Shown here one piece after another: positions 6,605-17,400 of a stretch of 58,088 nucleotides of DNA. Within the stretch, counting starts at the first letter, position 1. The number at the start of each line of letters is the position of its first letter. Made by a program: the position numbers and the translations under genes. A model generated the notes under the pieces. The model ran no database searches. It worked only from the letters and a program-made list of their open reading frames with translations, and was not told the origin of the DNA. The stretch is from JBEKTY01 sp049515555 (GTDB lineage: Bacteria; Planctomycetota; Planctomycetia; Pirellulales; Thermoguttaceae), in assembly GCA_049515555.1 (NCBI GenBank), contig JBEKTY010000075.1, positions 1 through 58,088 of the forward strand. The letters run 5' to 3'.

Positions 6605-8926
6605 ATGCGGCAGATGACCTTGTGCGTGACGATGGGCCTGGCGCTGACCGCTGGCTGGGCGCGGGGGCAGGAGGCCAAGCCGGCGGCCGACGTAGAGGCG
6701 GCGGTGGTGACTCAATTGAAGGCTGCGGACTCGTTGGGACCGCGCGAGCGACGTGCGGCATTGGAGCAGGCGGCCCGGGCAGCCAAGCAGCCGGCGACGC
6801 GGCGGCAGGTGCTGGCGCGGCTCAAAGGCTGGCTGGGGCATAACGCCTACTATATCGCCGTGCCGTATCTGAGGGATCCCCAGGTGGCCAGAGAGGCGGC
6901 GCTGGTGGTGGTGCAGTTGGCGGCGGAGGATATGGAAGCGCGGTCGGCCGATGCCGTGGCGGCGATGAAGCAAGCGCTGGAGGTCGCCGGCACCAATGAC
7001 CCCGCCGCAGCGCTCGCCCAGCGGGTAATCGCCGAGACCGATGCACTGGCGGCGGGCGAGGATGCCAAGTCGCTGGGGCTGGGGGCGGCAAAGAAGCAGA
7101 AGCTGGTCGAGGATCTGGGCAGGATTCCCTGTCCACGGGCGGTACTCGGGCTGGCGCGATTCCTCCAGGATGGCGATGTCCGCGTGGCGGCGGCGGCAGG
7201 CACGGCCCGGGTGATCACCAACTACACCTCGCCGGAACCTTCTGATATACAGCGATTCCAGCGGGATTGGGATGTGCTGGCAGCGGCGACGGCGGCGCTA
7301 AATATGCTGGGCGATGCCAGCAGCGCGGCTGCGACGAGCAGACTGGACCCCGGCGGCCAACTGAGTGCCACGGCGGCCGAGTGGGTCAAGGCCCGCAACG
7401 CGGAAATGGCCCAGCGACAGGCGGCCGTGGAGGCCGCGCGACCGGAGAAGATCAAGCGGCTTGATCCGTGCCTGCCCCGCGCGCCGCAGGCCAAGCCGGC
7501 CGTACCGCGCAAGGTGCTGATCTACACCCGCGGCGGGATGGACCTGCATCGGCCGGGCATCGAGATGGGGATGGTGGCCTACGAACTGCTGGGAGCCAGG
7601 ACCGGGGCCTATGAATCCACGGTCAGCGATCTGCCGACGATGCTGGATGCCCACAACCTGGGTAAATTCGATGCGGTGGTATTCCCCGGCGACACGGTGG
7701 AGTTCGGCTATCCCATATTGGCCGACCAGCGTTGGAAGAACCTCGAGGCCTTCGTCCGCGGCGGCAAAGGGTTGGTCGGAATGCACGGCATGGCGGTGGA
7801 GGTGACCGGGGGCGGATACTGGGGGCACCCCTGGGAGCTGATACCATCGTATGCCGTGGGCTATCCGCTGAAAGTCGAGGATCCCAGGAGTCCGCTGTGC
7901 AAGGCGTTCGACCGCGATCTCTTCATCCTGCCGTACGCGGAGGAGTTGTACCAGTACTACGCCTTCTCGCGCAAGCAAAGCCACGTCCTCGTGAGCGTAG
8001 ACCTGAAACGGGAGATGGACTACGGCAGCAGCAAGGACCACGACTATCCCATGGCATGGGTGCGGCGGTTCGGAGAGGGGCGGGTGTTCTACTGCGGCCT
8101 GGGGCATGCGCCGGGCGCGTATGAGTCGCCCGTGCTGTTGCGGTTCTTCCTGGATGGGGCACAGTATGCGATTGGGGACCTGAAGGCGGACGATGCCCCC
8201 AGCGGACCGCTCACCGCGACCGCACCGGCGAATGACCCGCCGCTATCGGCCCAGGCCGAGGGCGACGAGACGGGTTTCGTGAGCCTGTTCAACGGCAAAG
8301 ATCTGACGGGCTGGGAGGGCGATGGGCAGCACTGGTCCATTGCGGAGGGGGCACTAGTGGTCCAAGGCACCAAGGACAAACCCCTGGCGGGCGATGCTTC
8401 GCTGACTTGGAAGGGTGGGAAGGTGAAGGACTTCGAGCTGCGCCTGCGTTTCCGCATCCCGCTGATGAGCCAGATCGGCTCGACGAGCCGGGAATTGCCC
8501 TACGGCTCGGCGGGGATCGGATTCCGATCGGTTGCGGCCGGGATCTCCCATGTGGACCTGGCGCATTCCCCGCCAGAGGAACTGATCACAGTGACTCTGG
8601 GGCGGCTTTACTACGGATCGCAAGGGCAGATTCGCATGGGGCAGAAGGTGACGATCGCCGCCGATGGCAAGCCGGCGTGGACAGGGTTCCTGGGCAACCC
8701 CAACGAGTTGATCAAGCTTTACAGGCCGCGGGACTGGAACGACTACACGATCCTTGCCAAGGCCAGGCACGTCACTGTCAAGCTCAACGGTGTGCCCGTG
8801 TCCGAGGTCGAGGATAACGATCCCGGTCGCACTGTCGAAGGCCCGCTGGTGCTGCTGATGCGGCGGTCCTCGCAGCCGGTGGAGGTGCAGTTCAGGGGCA
8901 TCCGTATGAAGGAGTTGACGCACTGA
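6605..8926 (+). CDS. secreted HEAT-like/ThuA/DUF1080 three-domain protein
   Basis: A 773-residue protein with a Sec signal (MRQMTLCVTMGLALTAGWARG), alanine-rich helical repeats (about 25-280, HEAT-like), a ThuA domain (about 301-520: RKVLIYTRGGMD, FVRGGKGLVGMHGM, GEGRVFYCGLGH) and DUF1080 (about 554-770: FVSLFNGKDLTGWEG, VEVQFRGIRMKE). ThuA and DUF1080 are paralogous to those of the first gene of the locus; the helical array is extra and may hold partners or substrate. The start was chosen at ATG 6605, eight bases after AAAGGA; upstream in-frame codons overlap the previous gene. The gene follows the oxidoreductase by 16 bp and probably shares its transcript. Confidence 0.85.
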   Translation: MRQMTLCVTMGLALTAGWARGQEAKPAADVEAAVVTQLKAADSLGPRERRAALEQAARAAKQPATRRQVLARLKGWLGHNAYYIAVPYLRDPQVAREAALVVVQLAAEDMEARSADAVAAMKQALEVAGTNDPAAALAQRVIAETDALAAGEDAKSLGLGAAKKQKLVEDLGRIPCPRAVLGLARFLQDGDVRVAAAAGTARVITNYTSPEPSDIQRFQRDWDVLAAATAALNMLGDASSAAATSRLDPGGQLSATAAEWVKARNAEMAQRQAAVEAARPEKIKRLDPCLPRAPQAKPAVPRKVLIYTRGGMDLHRPGIEMGMVAYELLGARTGAYESTVSDLPTMLDAHNLGKFDAVVFPGDTVEFGYPILADQRWKNLEAFVRGGKGLVGMHGMAVEVTGGGYWGHPWELIPSYAVGYPLKVEDPRSPLCKAFDRDLFILPYAEELYQYYAFSRKQSHVLVSVDLKREMDYGSSKDHDYPMAWVRRFGEGRVFYCGLGHAPGAYESPVLLRFFLDGAQYAIGDLKADDAPSGPLTATAPANDPPLSAQAEGDETGFVSLFNGKDLTGWEGDGQHWSIAEGALVVQGTKDKPLAGDASLTWKGGKVKDFELRLRFRIPLMSQIGSTSRELPYGSAGIGFRSVAAGISHVDLAHSPPEELITVTLGRLYYGSQGQIRMGQKVTIAADGKPAWTGFLGNPNELIKLYRPRDWNDYTILAKARHVTVKLNGVPVSEVEDNDPGRTVEGPLVLLMRRSSQPVEVQFRGIRMKELTH

Positions 8927-9066
8927 TCGAGAACTCGATTCGAAAGACGCCGGGGCCGAGCCGGCGCAGGTTCCTCAAGGGCGCGGCCGCCTTGGCAGGT
9001 GTCTTGATGTCAACGTTTTCGAGGCATGAATTCCGATGGAGAGCCCTTATGTGGAAAAGACCATAG
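8923..9066 (+). pseudogene. orphan Tat signal of a deleted Gfo/Idh/MocA-type gene
   Basis: Immediately after the HEAT/ThuA/DUF1080 gene, behind AAGGAG, a frame beginning at CTG 8923 reads LIENSIRKTPGPSRRRFLKG, then AAALAGVLMSTF, and ends in unrelated residues at TAG 9064. SRRRFLKGAAAL is a twin-arginine signal almost identical to the one of the oxidoreductase at 5146. The body of the gene is missing. I read this as the 5' stub of a second exported oxidoreductase lost by deletion. Confidence 0.7.
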
Positions 9067-9117
9067 TGATGAGAATACGGATCAATCGCTACACAAACCA
9101 TTGTGAGGAGTAACAAT

Positions 9118-11130
9118 ATGTCGAAAGTGATATCCTGTGTGCTGCTGAGCCTGATGTTGGTGGTTGACGTTGCCGGCCAGGAGCCAAGATCGGTCAAGCA
9201 GCACGAGGCTTCCTTGCTCGATTCATTGAAGAATGCCAAGAGCGCGACGGATCGCGTGAGGGTGCTGCGGTTTCTGCCGGGCTACGGCGGGGAAGCGGCC
9301 GTGCCGGTCGTCGCGCCGCTGCTCGACGAGCCGGACCGATTCTTGCGCGAAGAGGCGTGCCGGGCCCTGCAGCCCAACCCGTCGCCCGCGGCCGGCAAGG
9401 CCCTGATCGCCGCATTGGAGAAGGCCAAGGAACCAACATGGAAGGTGGCTCTCTTGGAAGCCCTGGGCGCAAGGCACGAATCCGCGGCCTTGACGGCGGC
9501 CAGCAAGTGCCTGGAGGACGCGGACCCGCGGGTGGTCGACGCGGCGGCGTTTGCGGCGGGCCGCTCGGGCGGTTCGGAGGCCGCGGCGGTCCTCAAAACC
9601 GCCTTGGCCAAAGCCGGCCCGCGAATCAAGCCCGCCCTCTGGAAGGGCTACCTCGACTGCGCCGACGGCCTGGCCGGCCGTACTCATCACGTTCGGCGCG
9701 ATGCCTCGGACGCGGCTAGCAAGCCCGACCAGGCCCTGGCCATCTACCAGGAGGCGTGGAAATCGGACGCGAGCAAGGCCCGCGTTCGCGGGCTGCTGGG
9801 GCTGGCCGCGATCCAAAACGCCAAGGCGTTGCCTGTGGCCCTGGCCGCGTTTCATGACGACGATTCCGCCGTGGTCGCTGCCAGTCTGCGGATCATCCGC
9901 ACGCTCCCGCAAGACCCATCGGTAGCCGCTGCCTGCTTGGCGGAAATGCCCAAGCTCACGCCGGACGTGCAGGCCCTGGCATGGTATGCCCTGGCCGGCC
10001 GGGGCGACGCCTCAGTGTTGCCGGCCGCCCTGGCGGCCGTCAAGAGCGACAAATTTAAGGTGGAGCGGGCTGCGCTGTGGGTGATCGGCACGTTCGGCGA
10101 TGCGACGTGCGTCGGCGTGGCCCTGCCGCTAGCGGCCACCGGCGAAGGTCTAATCCAGGCCGAGGCCCGGCGGACCCTCCGCCGCTTGCACGGCAAGAAA
10201 ACGTCTAAGACCATGCTGGAGCTTCTGCCCAAGGCGGACGCGAAGACGCAAATCGAACTGATGGGCGCTTTGGCCGACACGGGCGTGATGGAGGTCATCC
10301 CGCTACTGCTCTCGCTGGCCTCAAGCAGCGAGGAGGCGACGGTCCGCACGGCGGCCTACACAGCCCTGCGGCGTCTGGCCGACACCCCGGAACTGCCCTC
10401 CCTGGTCGATCTGCTGCTAAAGGGCGTGCGGGCGGGTGATGAAGATGCGGCTGTCCAGACTGTGGGATTCGTGTGTGCCAACGGGAAGGACCGCGATGCG
10501 GCCGCCGATGTCCTGCTGAAAGCGCTGGGCGAAACACGCGAACCGGCCACCAAGGCCGTGCTCCTGCGTCTCTTGGGGCAGACCGGATCGCCCACGGTCC
10601 TGGCCACGCTCCGCCGCGCGGTCGGGGACTCCGATGAAAAGGTCCGCGACGGTGCTGTTCACGCGTTGGCCGCCTGGCCCGACGTCGCCGTGTCCGCGGA
10701 CCTCTTGAAGATCGCCCGGCAATCTCCTAACGAAACTCATCGCTTCCTGGCGCTGGGAGGTTACCTGCGCCTGGTGCATGTGCCGTGGGACCGGCCTTTG
10801 GAGGAGAAGTTGGCCATGTGCTGCGAGGCGCGCCCGCTGGCGAAGCGGGTGGAAGAAAAGCGGCTCTGGCTGGCCGCCGTCGGCGATGTGCCCTGGCCGG
10901 GGGCGATGGAGATGGCCGTCGAGATGGCCGACGAGGCCTCGGTCGAGGAGGAGGCGACCGTGGCCGCGACGAAGAGCGCCCTCAACTTCTTTTGGCAGCA
11001 CCGCAGCGAGTTCAACAAGCCGGAAAACGTGAAGAAGGTCAAAGCCGCCATGCAGAAGGTGCTCAGCACGTCGAAGAACGAAAACTCTCGCATAGAGGCC
11101 CAAAAGGTGCTCCAGATGATTCCAAAGTAG
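9118..11130 (+). CDS. secreted HEAT-repeat protein
   Basis: The product has 670 residues. A signal peptide (MSKVISCVLLSLMLVVDVAGQ) is followed almost entirely by HEAT/armadillo-type helical repeats of about 30 residues, for example AAVPVVAPLLDEPDRFLREE, AALTAASKCLEDADPRVVDA and LLKIARQSPNETHRFLALGG. No catalytic motif is visible. ATG 9118 follows GAGGAG; an in-frame ATG five codons upstream has no ribosome site. It lies inside the carbohydrate locus and resembles the helical part of the preceding gene, so a scaffolding role for the secreted enzymes is plausible but unproven. Confidence 0.85.
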   Translation: MSKVISCVLLSLMLVVDVAGQEPRSVKQHEASLLDSLKNAKSATDRVRVLRFLPGYGGEAAVPVVAPLLDEPDRFLREEACRALQPNPSPAAGKALIAALEKAKEPTWKVALLEALGARHESAALTAASKCLEDADPRVVDAAAFAAGRSGGSEAAAVLKTALAKAGPRIKPALWKGYLDCADGLAGRTHHVRRDASDAASKPDQALAIYQEAWKSDASKARVRGLLGLAAIQNAKALPVALAAFHDDDSAVVAASLRIIRTLPQDPSVAAACLAEMPKLTPDVQALAWYALAGRGDASVLPAALAAVKSDKFKVERAALWVIGTFGDATCVGVALPLAATGEGLIQAEARRTLRRLHGKKTSKTMLELLPKADAKTQIELMGALADTGVMEVIPLLLSLASSSEEATVRTAAYTALRRLADTPELPSLVDLLLKGVRAGDEDAAVQTVGFVCANGKDRDAAADVLLKALGETREPATKAVLLRLLGQTGSPTVLATLRRAVGDSDEKVRDGAVHALAAWPDVAVSADLLKIARQSPNETHRFLALGGYLRLVHVPWDRPLEEKLAMCCEARPLAKRVEEKRLWLAAVGDVPWPGAMEMAVEMADEASVEEEATVAATKSALNFFWQHRSEFNKPENVKKVKAAMQKVLSTSKNENSRIEAQKVLQMIPK

Positions 11131-11191
11131 TCGCACTGGCAACCATCGGCGCAGCCAGCAAGGCCGCCACAACTTGAAAGCGAGGAGAAAC

Positions 11192-11326
11192 ATGTTACGC
11201 ACCCTGTTTTTATCGTTGGCCTGGTCCGTAACCGCTCCAGCCTCCAGCCGACGTTCCAGTAACTCATCCGTATTCCGAGACGTGTCAGAATACCACTCAT
11301 TTCTCGGAACGACGTCAGCCCGCTAA
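11192..11326 (+). pseudogene. orphan secretion-signal stub (44 aa)
   Basis: ATG 11192 follows GAGGAG and the first residues MLRTLFLSLAWSVTAPAS form a signal peptide. The frame then degenerates and stops at 11324. It is the start of a secreted protein whose body has been lost. Within it, TTCCGAGA at 11273 and TCTCGGAA at 11302 form an 8-bp inverted repeat around a 21-nt loop, perhaps the scar. Confidence 0.5.
11273..11309. repeat. inverted repeat TTCCGAGA / TCTCGGAA
   Basis: Perfect 8-bp arms at 11273-11280 and 11302-11309 within the decayed signal-peptide stub. Too weak and lacking a T-run to call a terminator. Confidence 0.4.
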
Positions 11327-11327
11327 C

Positions 11328-11354
11328 CTGCGGCGGTCACCCCCACCGCCGCAG
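11328..11354. terminator. GC hairpin CTGCGGCGGT / ACCGCCGCAG
   Basis: A perfect 10-bp stem with a 7-nt loop directly after the stop of the signal stub. There is no T-tract, so it may act as a weak terminator or as an mRNA-end stabiliser rather than a classical intrinsic terminator. Confidence 0.35.
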
Positions 11355-11934
11355 CGAAGGCCCTTGTCAGCAAACAACTCCGGTGTACCAATCCTCCGCA
11401 GGCGAGCCGTCGCGAAATGCTTCAGGTGGGACGCGGCCCCGAGGCCGGCGTGGCGCGTTGAAGGCCCGCTGTAGACCAGGGCGAGGCGGCCATTCTCATA
11501 CCCCCACAGGTATCTGTGCCTTCGGTGCTGGAAACCTCATTTTAACGGCTTTCCAGCGCTTTGAATTACGATGGCAGTCTCGGAAAGTTTTGTCCGGAGA
11601 ATCATCGGCAGGGTAGGGAGATCTGCAGAGCGTCAGAAAACCAATATTTCTGTGCCGTGCGTCGGCTCGATTTCTCTGGACCAGCAAGTCAAAATCATGG
11701 CAGTGCCGCTGCCTTGAGGCCCCCGCGGCCAACGGCATTGAGCGGCTACGGGCCAACGGCATTGGAACGTGACGGTGACCCTTGCCCAAAGGAAGGTTGT
11801 TATCGCGGCATGGTCGAGTCGCTGCGCCAGTTGAAGTTGAGGCGGGAGGGCGCTTCTGTCACCGTGATCATGCCGATCGAGTATGCTGATGTACTGATCT
11901 TCAAACGACGTTGGCCGGTCGATAGAGGAGATTT
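11355..11934. other. 580 bp without a supportable gene
   Basis: It lies between the decayed stub and the GH42-like gene. Short frames in it lack ribosome sites and recognisable motifs. A separate promoter for the second half of the locus may lie here, but I see no convincing boxes. Confidence 0.4.
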
Positions 11935-14442
11935 ATGTCGCCACTCGTTCAGTTCGCGTTCATTCCGGTGTTGCTCACTACTGTGAACTTCGCCAGCCAG
12001 GCGCCCGCGAGGGAACCTTCTTTGAGAGCGTGGGTTCGCGTCACGCTCGTAGAGCCTGCCAACACTCCTTGGCAGGTCGACATCAACGTCATTCCCGCCG
12101 GCAACGCAAAGCCGTCAGACCTCTACGTTGGGCAGTCTGTGGGGGTCCGGCAGGCGGATGCCAAGCCGCAAGCCGCGGGACAGAGTACCCCGTGGATCGA
12201 TCTGCAAGGCGCCCTCGGCAGGGGTGTGGCCTCCGTGCGATTCGTCTTCATCGACGACAAGCAGCCGCTTCGGGGTATTAAGGCCAAGTTCGCCGTCGCT
12301 ACGGCCGCCAACGACACGTCGATCGTCCGCACGATCACCGACAGCGATCCGGGTGGCGTGGTTTCGCTCCGCATCCCGGCCGATCTGGAGAAGGACCGCA
12401 AGTGGCTCCTCTCCATCCGCGAGGACACTCGGCGCCGGCTAGCCGAGGTCAAGTCATTCAAGTTCGCCGACGGCCCGTTGCCCACGAAGATCTGGTGCGT
12501 TGCCGGGTTCCGCGGCAAAGACAGGTTCTACACGGACCCCGCCATCACCGAGATGGATTTCGACATCATCAAGACGCTGGGGATGAATGCCTTCGAGGAG
12601 GAGAACGGCGGACAGCCCGGCGAGTTGCGCCGGATGGCCAAGGCCCGCGGCATGGACCGCACAACCTTCTTCTGGCGGAGCGTCGCGGGCTTGCCGCGCG
12701 AGAAGGACGGCACGGTCCGCCTCGACTACGATGCGTTGGGCAAGTTTATTGATCGGGTCTACCGCCAAGACATCGAGCGCGCCCGCAAGGCGCACCCCTC
12801 TGGCGTGCCGCAGGCTGTCGTGGACCTGATGGACGAGCCGGACGGTGCGAACTTCGGCGGGCCCGAGTACGAAGAGTCGTTCCGTTGCTATTGCCGGGAA
12901 CACAGACTTGCGCCCGACTTCTTCGGCAAAGGCTCATGGGAGCAGGTCAGGCCGCCGCGGTTCAACTGGTGGACCTATTTCAAGGATCGGGCCGCGATCG
13001 ACCGCAGCGACTTCCACGTCCGCCGGCTCTGGTACTGGGGCGCCCAGCACTGGAACCACGCCACCGCCCGAATGTACGCGATGGCCACGCAGAAGGTCCA
13101 GCAATATGCCGGCGACATCTCCGTCGGCACGCGGGTCAACTTCGGCCCGCCCTGGTTCTACGATTACGGCACGCTGCCTCGCGGCATCGACGCCTTCGAG
13201 TTCGGCAAGCTCAAGGGCGTAACCTTGGGCTTCAACGAGGACTGGATCGGCCTGGGCAGCCCGCGTCTCCCGTTGGAGATCAACACGTTCCTCATGGACT
13301 GGTCGCGCGCGGCGGCGCGGCCGGACGAGCCGCTGCTGGGCTGCTACATCACCGCCGACGCCGACCGCACGGCGGTCAAGCTCCGCACCTTCGCCTGCCT
13401 GGCGCGGAACGCCAAGATCCTCAACTTCTACTACTACGGGCCGACCTACACGCACTTCGACCCCTGGAGCGACAAGGGCTCGATGGTCCAGGGCGTGGGC
13501 GAGCTGTTGCGCGACATCGGCCAGGTGGACGACATCCTCTGGGACGGCCGCCCTCCGAAGGCCGAGGTCGCCCTGCTGTACTCCAAGAGCTGGCCGGTAT
13601 GGAAGGAGGACGACACTGAGCACGTCGAGCAGATGATGGCCTACCTCGCGCTGCTGCACGCGGGAATTCCCGTGGACATTGTTTCCGACGAGCAGGTGGT
13701 CGACGGTTGGCTCGAACGGGCCAAGTACAAGGCGCTGTACGTAGTGAACGAATCCATTCCGGCAGCGGCGCTGGCGGCCATCGAGAAGTGGGTCGCTGGC
13801 GGCGGCCATCTGTGGGCCAACGGTTGGGCGGGCATGAAAGACGAGTATGACACGCCGACCGATTCGTGGAACAAGATGCTGGGGGTCAAGGAGCGGTCGT
13901 GGCAAGTGACCGGCGACACCAAGCGGCTGGGCGAGGTTCTCCAGCCGGCCGATTGGACGCGCCCGGCCTTCTCGCGGGTGATGACCACGGCCGTCGCGGC
14001 GATCGACACGCCAACACCGGGTTCACCCGTCAAGCATGGCCGAGGTCTTGTGGCGGTCGCGTCGAAGACGGTCGGCAAGGAATACAGGGACTCGGCCAGG
14101 ATTGTCAAGGGGAAGCTGGGTCAAGCGGTCCTCTTTGCGGACGATCGGAAACGGGGCGTCTACACCGAGTTCGCGAGCGCGGCGGGCGCGCGGCGACCGG
14201 CGACCACGTCCGTCGACCAGTTGCCCGCTTGGCCGCTCTGGACCAAGGACAAAGGCGTGCTGCTGTTGGCCAACTACAGCGGCCAGCCGCAGCCCGGCGT
14301 CGAGGTCACTTTCGATTCGCCCGTTCCGGTCCACAAGCTCCGCTCGATCCGGCGGGGAGAGCTGACGTTCACGAACGAGGGCGGGCAGATCCGCACGACA
14401 CTCCCGGTCGAGGACGTGACAGACATCCTGATAGTCGAGTAA
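11935..14442 (+). CDS. secreted GH42-like glycoside hydrolase
   Basis: An 835-residue protein with a signal peptide (MSPLVQFAFIPVLLTTVNFAS) and a beta-rich N-terminal domain (about 30-180). A TIM-barrel-like region follows (about 185-530) with acidic motifs DLMDEPDGANFGG near 299 and GFNEDWIGLG near 436 that could hold the catalytic pair. Next comes a Rossmann-like segment resembling the GH42 trimerisation domain (about 545-680: VALLYSKSWPVW, YKALYVVNESIP, WVAGGGHLWANG). The C-terminus is a small beta domain. The start follows AGAGGAG. I could not match it to a characterised family, so beta-galactosidase-like is a fold-level statement. It overlaps the next gene by TAATG. Confidence 0.65.
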   Translation: MSPLVQFAFIPVLLTTVNFASQAPAREPSLRAWVRVTLVEPANTPWQVDINVIPAGNAKPSDLYVGQSVGVRQADAKPQAAGQSTPWIDLQGALGRGVASVRFVFIDDKQPLRGIKAKFAVATAANDTSIVRTITDSDPGGVVSLRIPADLEKDRKWLLSIREDTRRRLAEVKSFKFADGPLPTKIWCVAGFRGKDRFYTDPAITEMDFDIIKTLGMNAFEEENGGQPGELRRMAKARGMDRTTFFWRSVAGLPREKDGTVRLDYDALGKFIDRVYRQDIERARKAHPSGVPQAVVDLMDEPDGANFGGPEYEESFRCYCREHRLAPDFFGKGSWEQVRPPRFNWWTYFKDRAAIDRSDFHVRRLWYWGAQHWNHATARMYAMATQKVQQYAGDISVGTRVNFGPPWFYDYGTLPRGIDAFEFGKLKGVTLGFNEDWIGLGSPRLPLEINTFLMDWSRAAARPDEPLLGCYITADADRTAVKLRTFACLARNAKILNFYYYGPTYTHFDPWSDKGSMVQGVGELLRDIGQVDDILWDGRPPKAEVALLYSKSWPVWKEDDTEHVEQMMAYLALLHAGIPVDIVSDEQVVDGWLERAKYKALYVVNESIPAAALAAIEKWVAGGGHLWANGWAGMKDEYDTPTDSWNKMLGVKERSWQVTGDTKRLGEVLQPADWTRPAFSRVMTTAVAAIDTPTPGSPVKHGRGLVAVASKTVGKEYRDSARIVKGKLGQAVLFADDRKRGVYTEFASAAGARRPATTSVDQLPAWPLWTKDKGVLLLANYSGQPQPGVEVTFDSPVPVHKLRSIRRGELTFTNEGGQIRTTLPVEDVTDILIVE

Positions 14443-17400
14443 TGAAAGCAACCGTCATGCGAATTCTTTCGTTCCACTTCATCGTGCTTGGGGCCGTTGG
14501 TTGTGCCCCCCTCGCCGCGGACGAACCCCATTCGATTCCTGCGTGCATGGTGATCGACGACCCGGCTCCCTTCCTCAACATGCGGTGGGTGAAGGACAAG
14601 AGCGTCTGCCGCGAGATTCCCACGTCGTTCTATCGGGAGCTGGGCCAGTGGGCCGAACGCGCGGGGGTGAAGGGCAAGTTCAGCGTCATCCCCTGCCTCG
14701 GCGGGATCAAGCCGATCGACGGCTCCCTGGGCGAATACCCGGACCACAGCCGCGACGAGCGTCTTCAATGGATCGCGATGGTCAAGACCCTTTTCGCTCC
14801 CCGATTCACCATTACCCCGGAGGTGATCACGCACTGGCATGTCTGGGATGTCGCCAACCATAGGCTCTTGCCCGGCCCGCAAACGGAGAACCAGTGGCTG
14901 CCCCTGCAACCGGCGGAAACGCAGACACAGTACATCGCCGCCGCGATGAAGATGCTGCGGGACGCGGGATTGGAGCCGGGCGGATTGACCATGTGCTGGT
15001 CCTATCCGACCGAGAAGGAAGCCTTGTTGGGCCAGGCCGCGCTGCAAGCGGCCGAGCGCGTGTGCAGCCTGAAGTGCGTGATGGTGTTCAACGAGCCGGG
15101 CGACCGCCCCCAGGTTATCTACCGCCGCGCCGACGGCGCTATGGCGATTTCGCTCCGCCCGTCGGTCGAGGACGTGTACGACCACACGTTTGGCAAGAAG
15201 ACTGAGGCCGACATCCAACACGATGCCGACGGGTACATCACGGCTGACGGGACCGCCGGACGGTTCGTCGAGACGATCAAGAAGGACGGCTGTTTGATCT
15301 TCTGCACGCACGCCCAGACGCTCTACGGCAACGGCACGAAGAGCGGATGGAAGGTCTTCCAGATCGCCGTCGAGCGGCTGCACAAGCATTATGGCAATCG
15401 CATCCGCTGGATGACGGCGCTGGAGATTTGCCGCCATTTCTGCCCTCCGGAGCAGACTATAGCGACAACGGACACTCCGAGGGTCCTCGCGGCGTCGGCT
15501 CACGGCGCAATCGCGCACATCAATGCGACGACCCGCAACCATTCCGCTAGCGCGGAGGCCGTCTTGATCGCGGAAAATGGGACTGCAAAGCTCCCCATCC
15601 TGATCTCGGAAAGGGCCGGCACGGAAACGAAGACACGGGCCAACGAGTTGGCCTCGTACTTGGAACGGATCACCGGCAGCAAGTTCGAGATCAAGAAGGG
15701 GATGCAGGGACCGGGGATTTTCGTGGGGACCATCCAACAGTTCCCCACTCCTTCGGCGGCCGACGGCCTGCGAGTCTACGATGGGTATGACGGCCGGGAC
15801 GCTTACGCTATCCGTACCGAGGGGGGGTGCATCAAGCTCCTCGGCGCCACCGATCTGGGCGTGTCCCACGCCGTGAGCCGCTTCCTCGAATCGTTCGGCT
15901 GCCGATGGTTCTTTCCCGGATCGGTCTGGGAGGTGGTTCCCCGAAGGTCGAAGCTGACGTTCAACGTCAACGAGACCGGCCGGCCGGAGGTACTGGGCGC
16001 GGACTTCGGATACGATCTGGGGCAGCAGTACGAGAAACAGGACCCGGACGCGGGGGAAGCCACCAAGAATTGGTTTCGGAAGAACCGCGTTCCCAGGGGG
16101 TTCAAGAGCGCGGCCGGCCACTGTGCCCACAACGTCGTCTCCAGGTTCTGGAAGGAATTCGAAGCGCACCCGGAATACCGTGCGCTGATCAAGGACGAAG
16201 AGGGGAAACTTCTGCGGACCGGCACCGGCCCCGAAACGCCCAAGGGACAACCGCTGAAACTCGGTAGCAAGAGCTGGGGGATGTGGGGCCAGCTCTGCGC
16301 GTCCAATCCCGAGACCGTGAAGCTGGTGACACGTTATGCGCAGGAGTGGCTGGACCAGAATCCCGCCGCCGATATGGTCGGCGTCGGGCCGGACGACGGC
16401 GGCGAGTGGTGCCTCTGCCCCGAGTGCGCCAAGCTTGGCGACCGCGGCAACCAGGCGTTCTACCTGGCCAACCAGGTGGCCAAGGCCGTTCAGAAGAGCC
16501 ACCCTGGCAAATTGGCAGGCTTGCTGGCCTACAACTGGCACTGCGATCCCCCGGATTTCCCGCTGGAATCAAACGTCTACGTCGAGCTGACTACCAACTT
16601 GCTGTTGAATACGAAATACGGGTTCGACCGCCTCCAGGAACTCTGGCCTCGCAAGGTCAAGTACTTCGGGCTTTACGATTACTGGGCGGTGTACGACTGG
16701 ACCCGCGACGCTTTGCCCTCCGGACGGACCGGAAGCACCCGTTACGTGGCCGACAATGTGGCTTCCTTCGTCCGGCGCGGGGTGGCTTGCCTGCGCGCCG
16801 AGTGCGGCAACAGTTGGGGACCCCAGGGCGTCGGGCACTACCTGGTCGCGCACGTGCTCTGGAATTCGTCGGCGGACCTTGAGGCCGTGAAGGTGGACTT
16901 CTACGACAAGGCCTTCGGGCCGGCGGCGCAGGCCATGAAGGCCTATTACGACCATGTGGACATGGGCAACGACCCGCTGGTCGGGCCACCCTTCTACCGC
17001 ATCTGCCTCGATGATTTGGAGGCTGCCGAGAGGGCCGCCGCCGGCCGTCCCGACGTGCTCGCCCGCACGCGGGAGTTGAAGCAATACAACATCTACGCCT
17101 ACCTCTTGAACAAGGAGCGCGACGCCGCCTTGAAACCCGAAGTGCGCAAGAAGTGGGCCTTCGAGACGCTCCGCTGGAACTATCGCATCCGCAATACCTA
17201 CATGACCTTCTGGACGTTCTTTGCGGGCATGACATCGGCGCAATGGGCGAAGGAATTCAACGAGCCGACGTGGAATTGGTATGAGATGCGGGAGCGGCGC
17301 CACCTCATCCCGTATCGCGATCCCAGCCCGATCACGGTGGAGGAAATCGACCGCCGATTCCAGGAAATGAAGGCGGACTACGGGGTAGCGCCGAAAGTAG

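Noticed and set aside
11561..11934. Open frame before the GH42-like gene
   Set aside because: No ribosome site or motif, and it overlaps the start of a well-supported gene in another frame.
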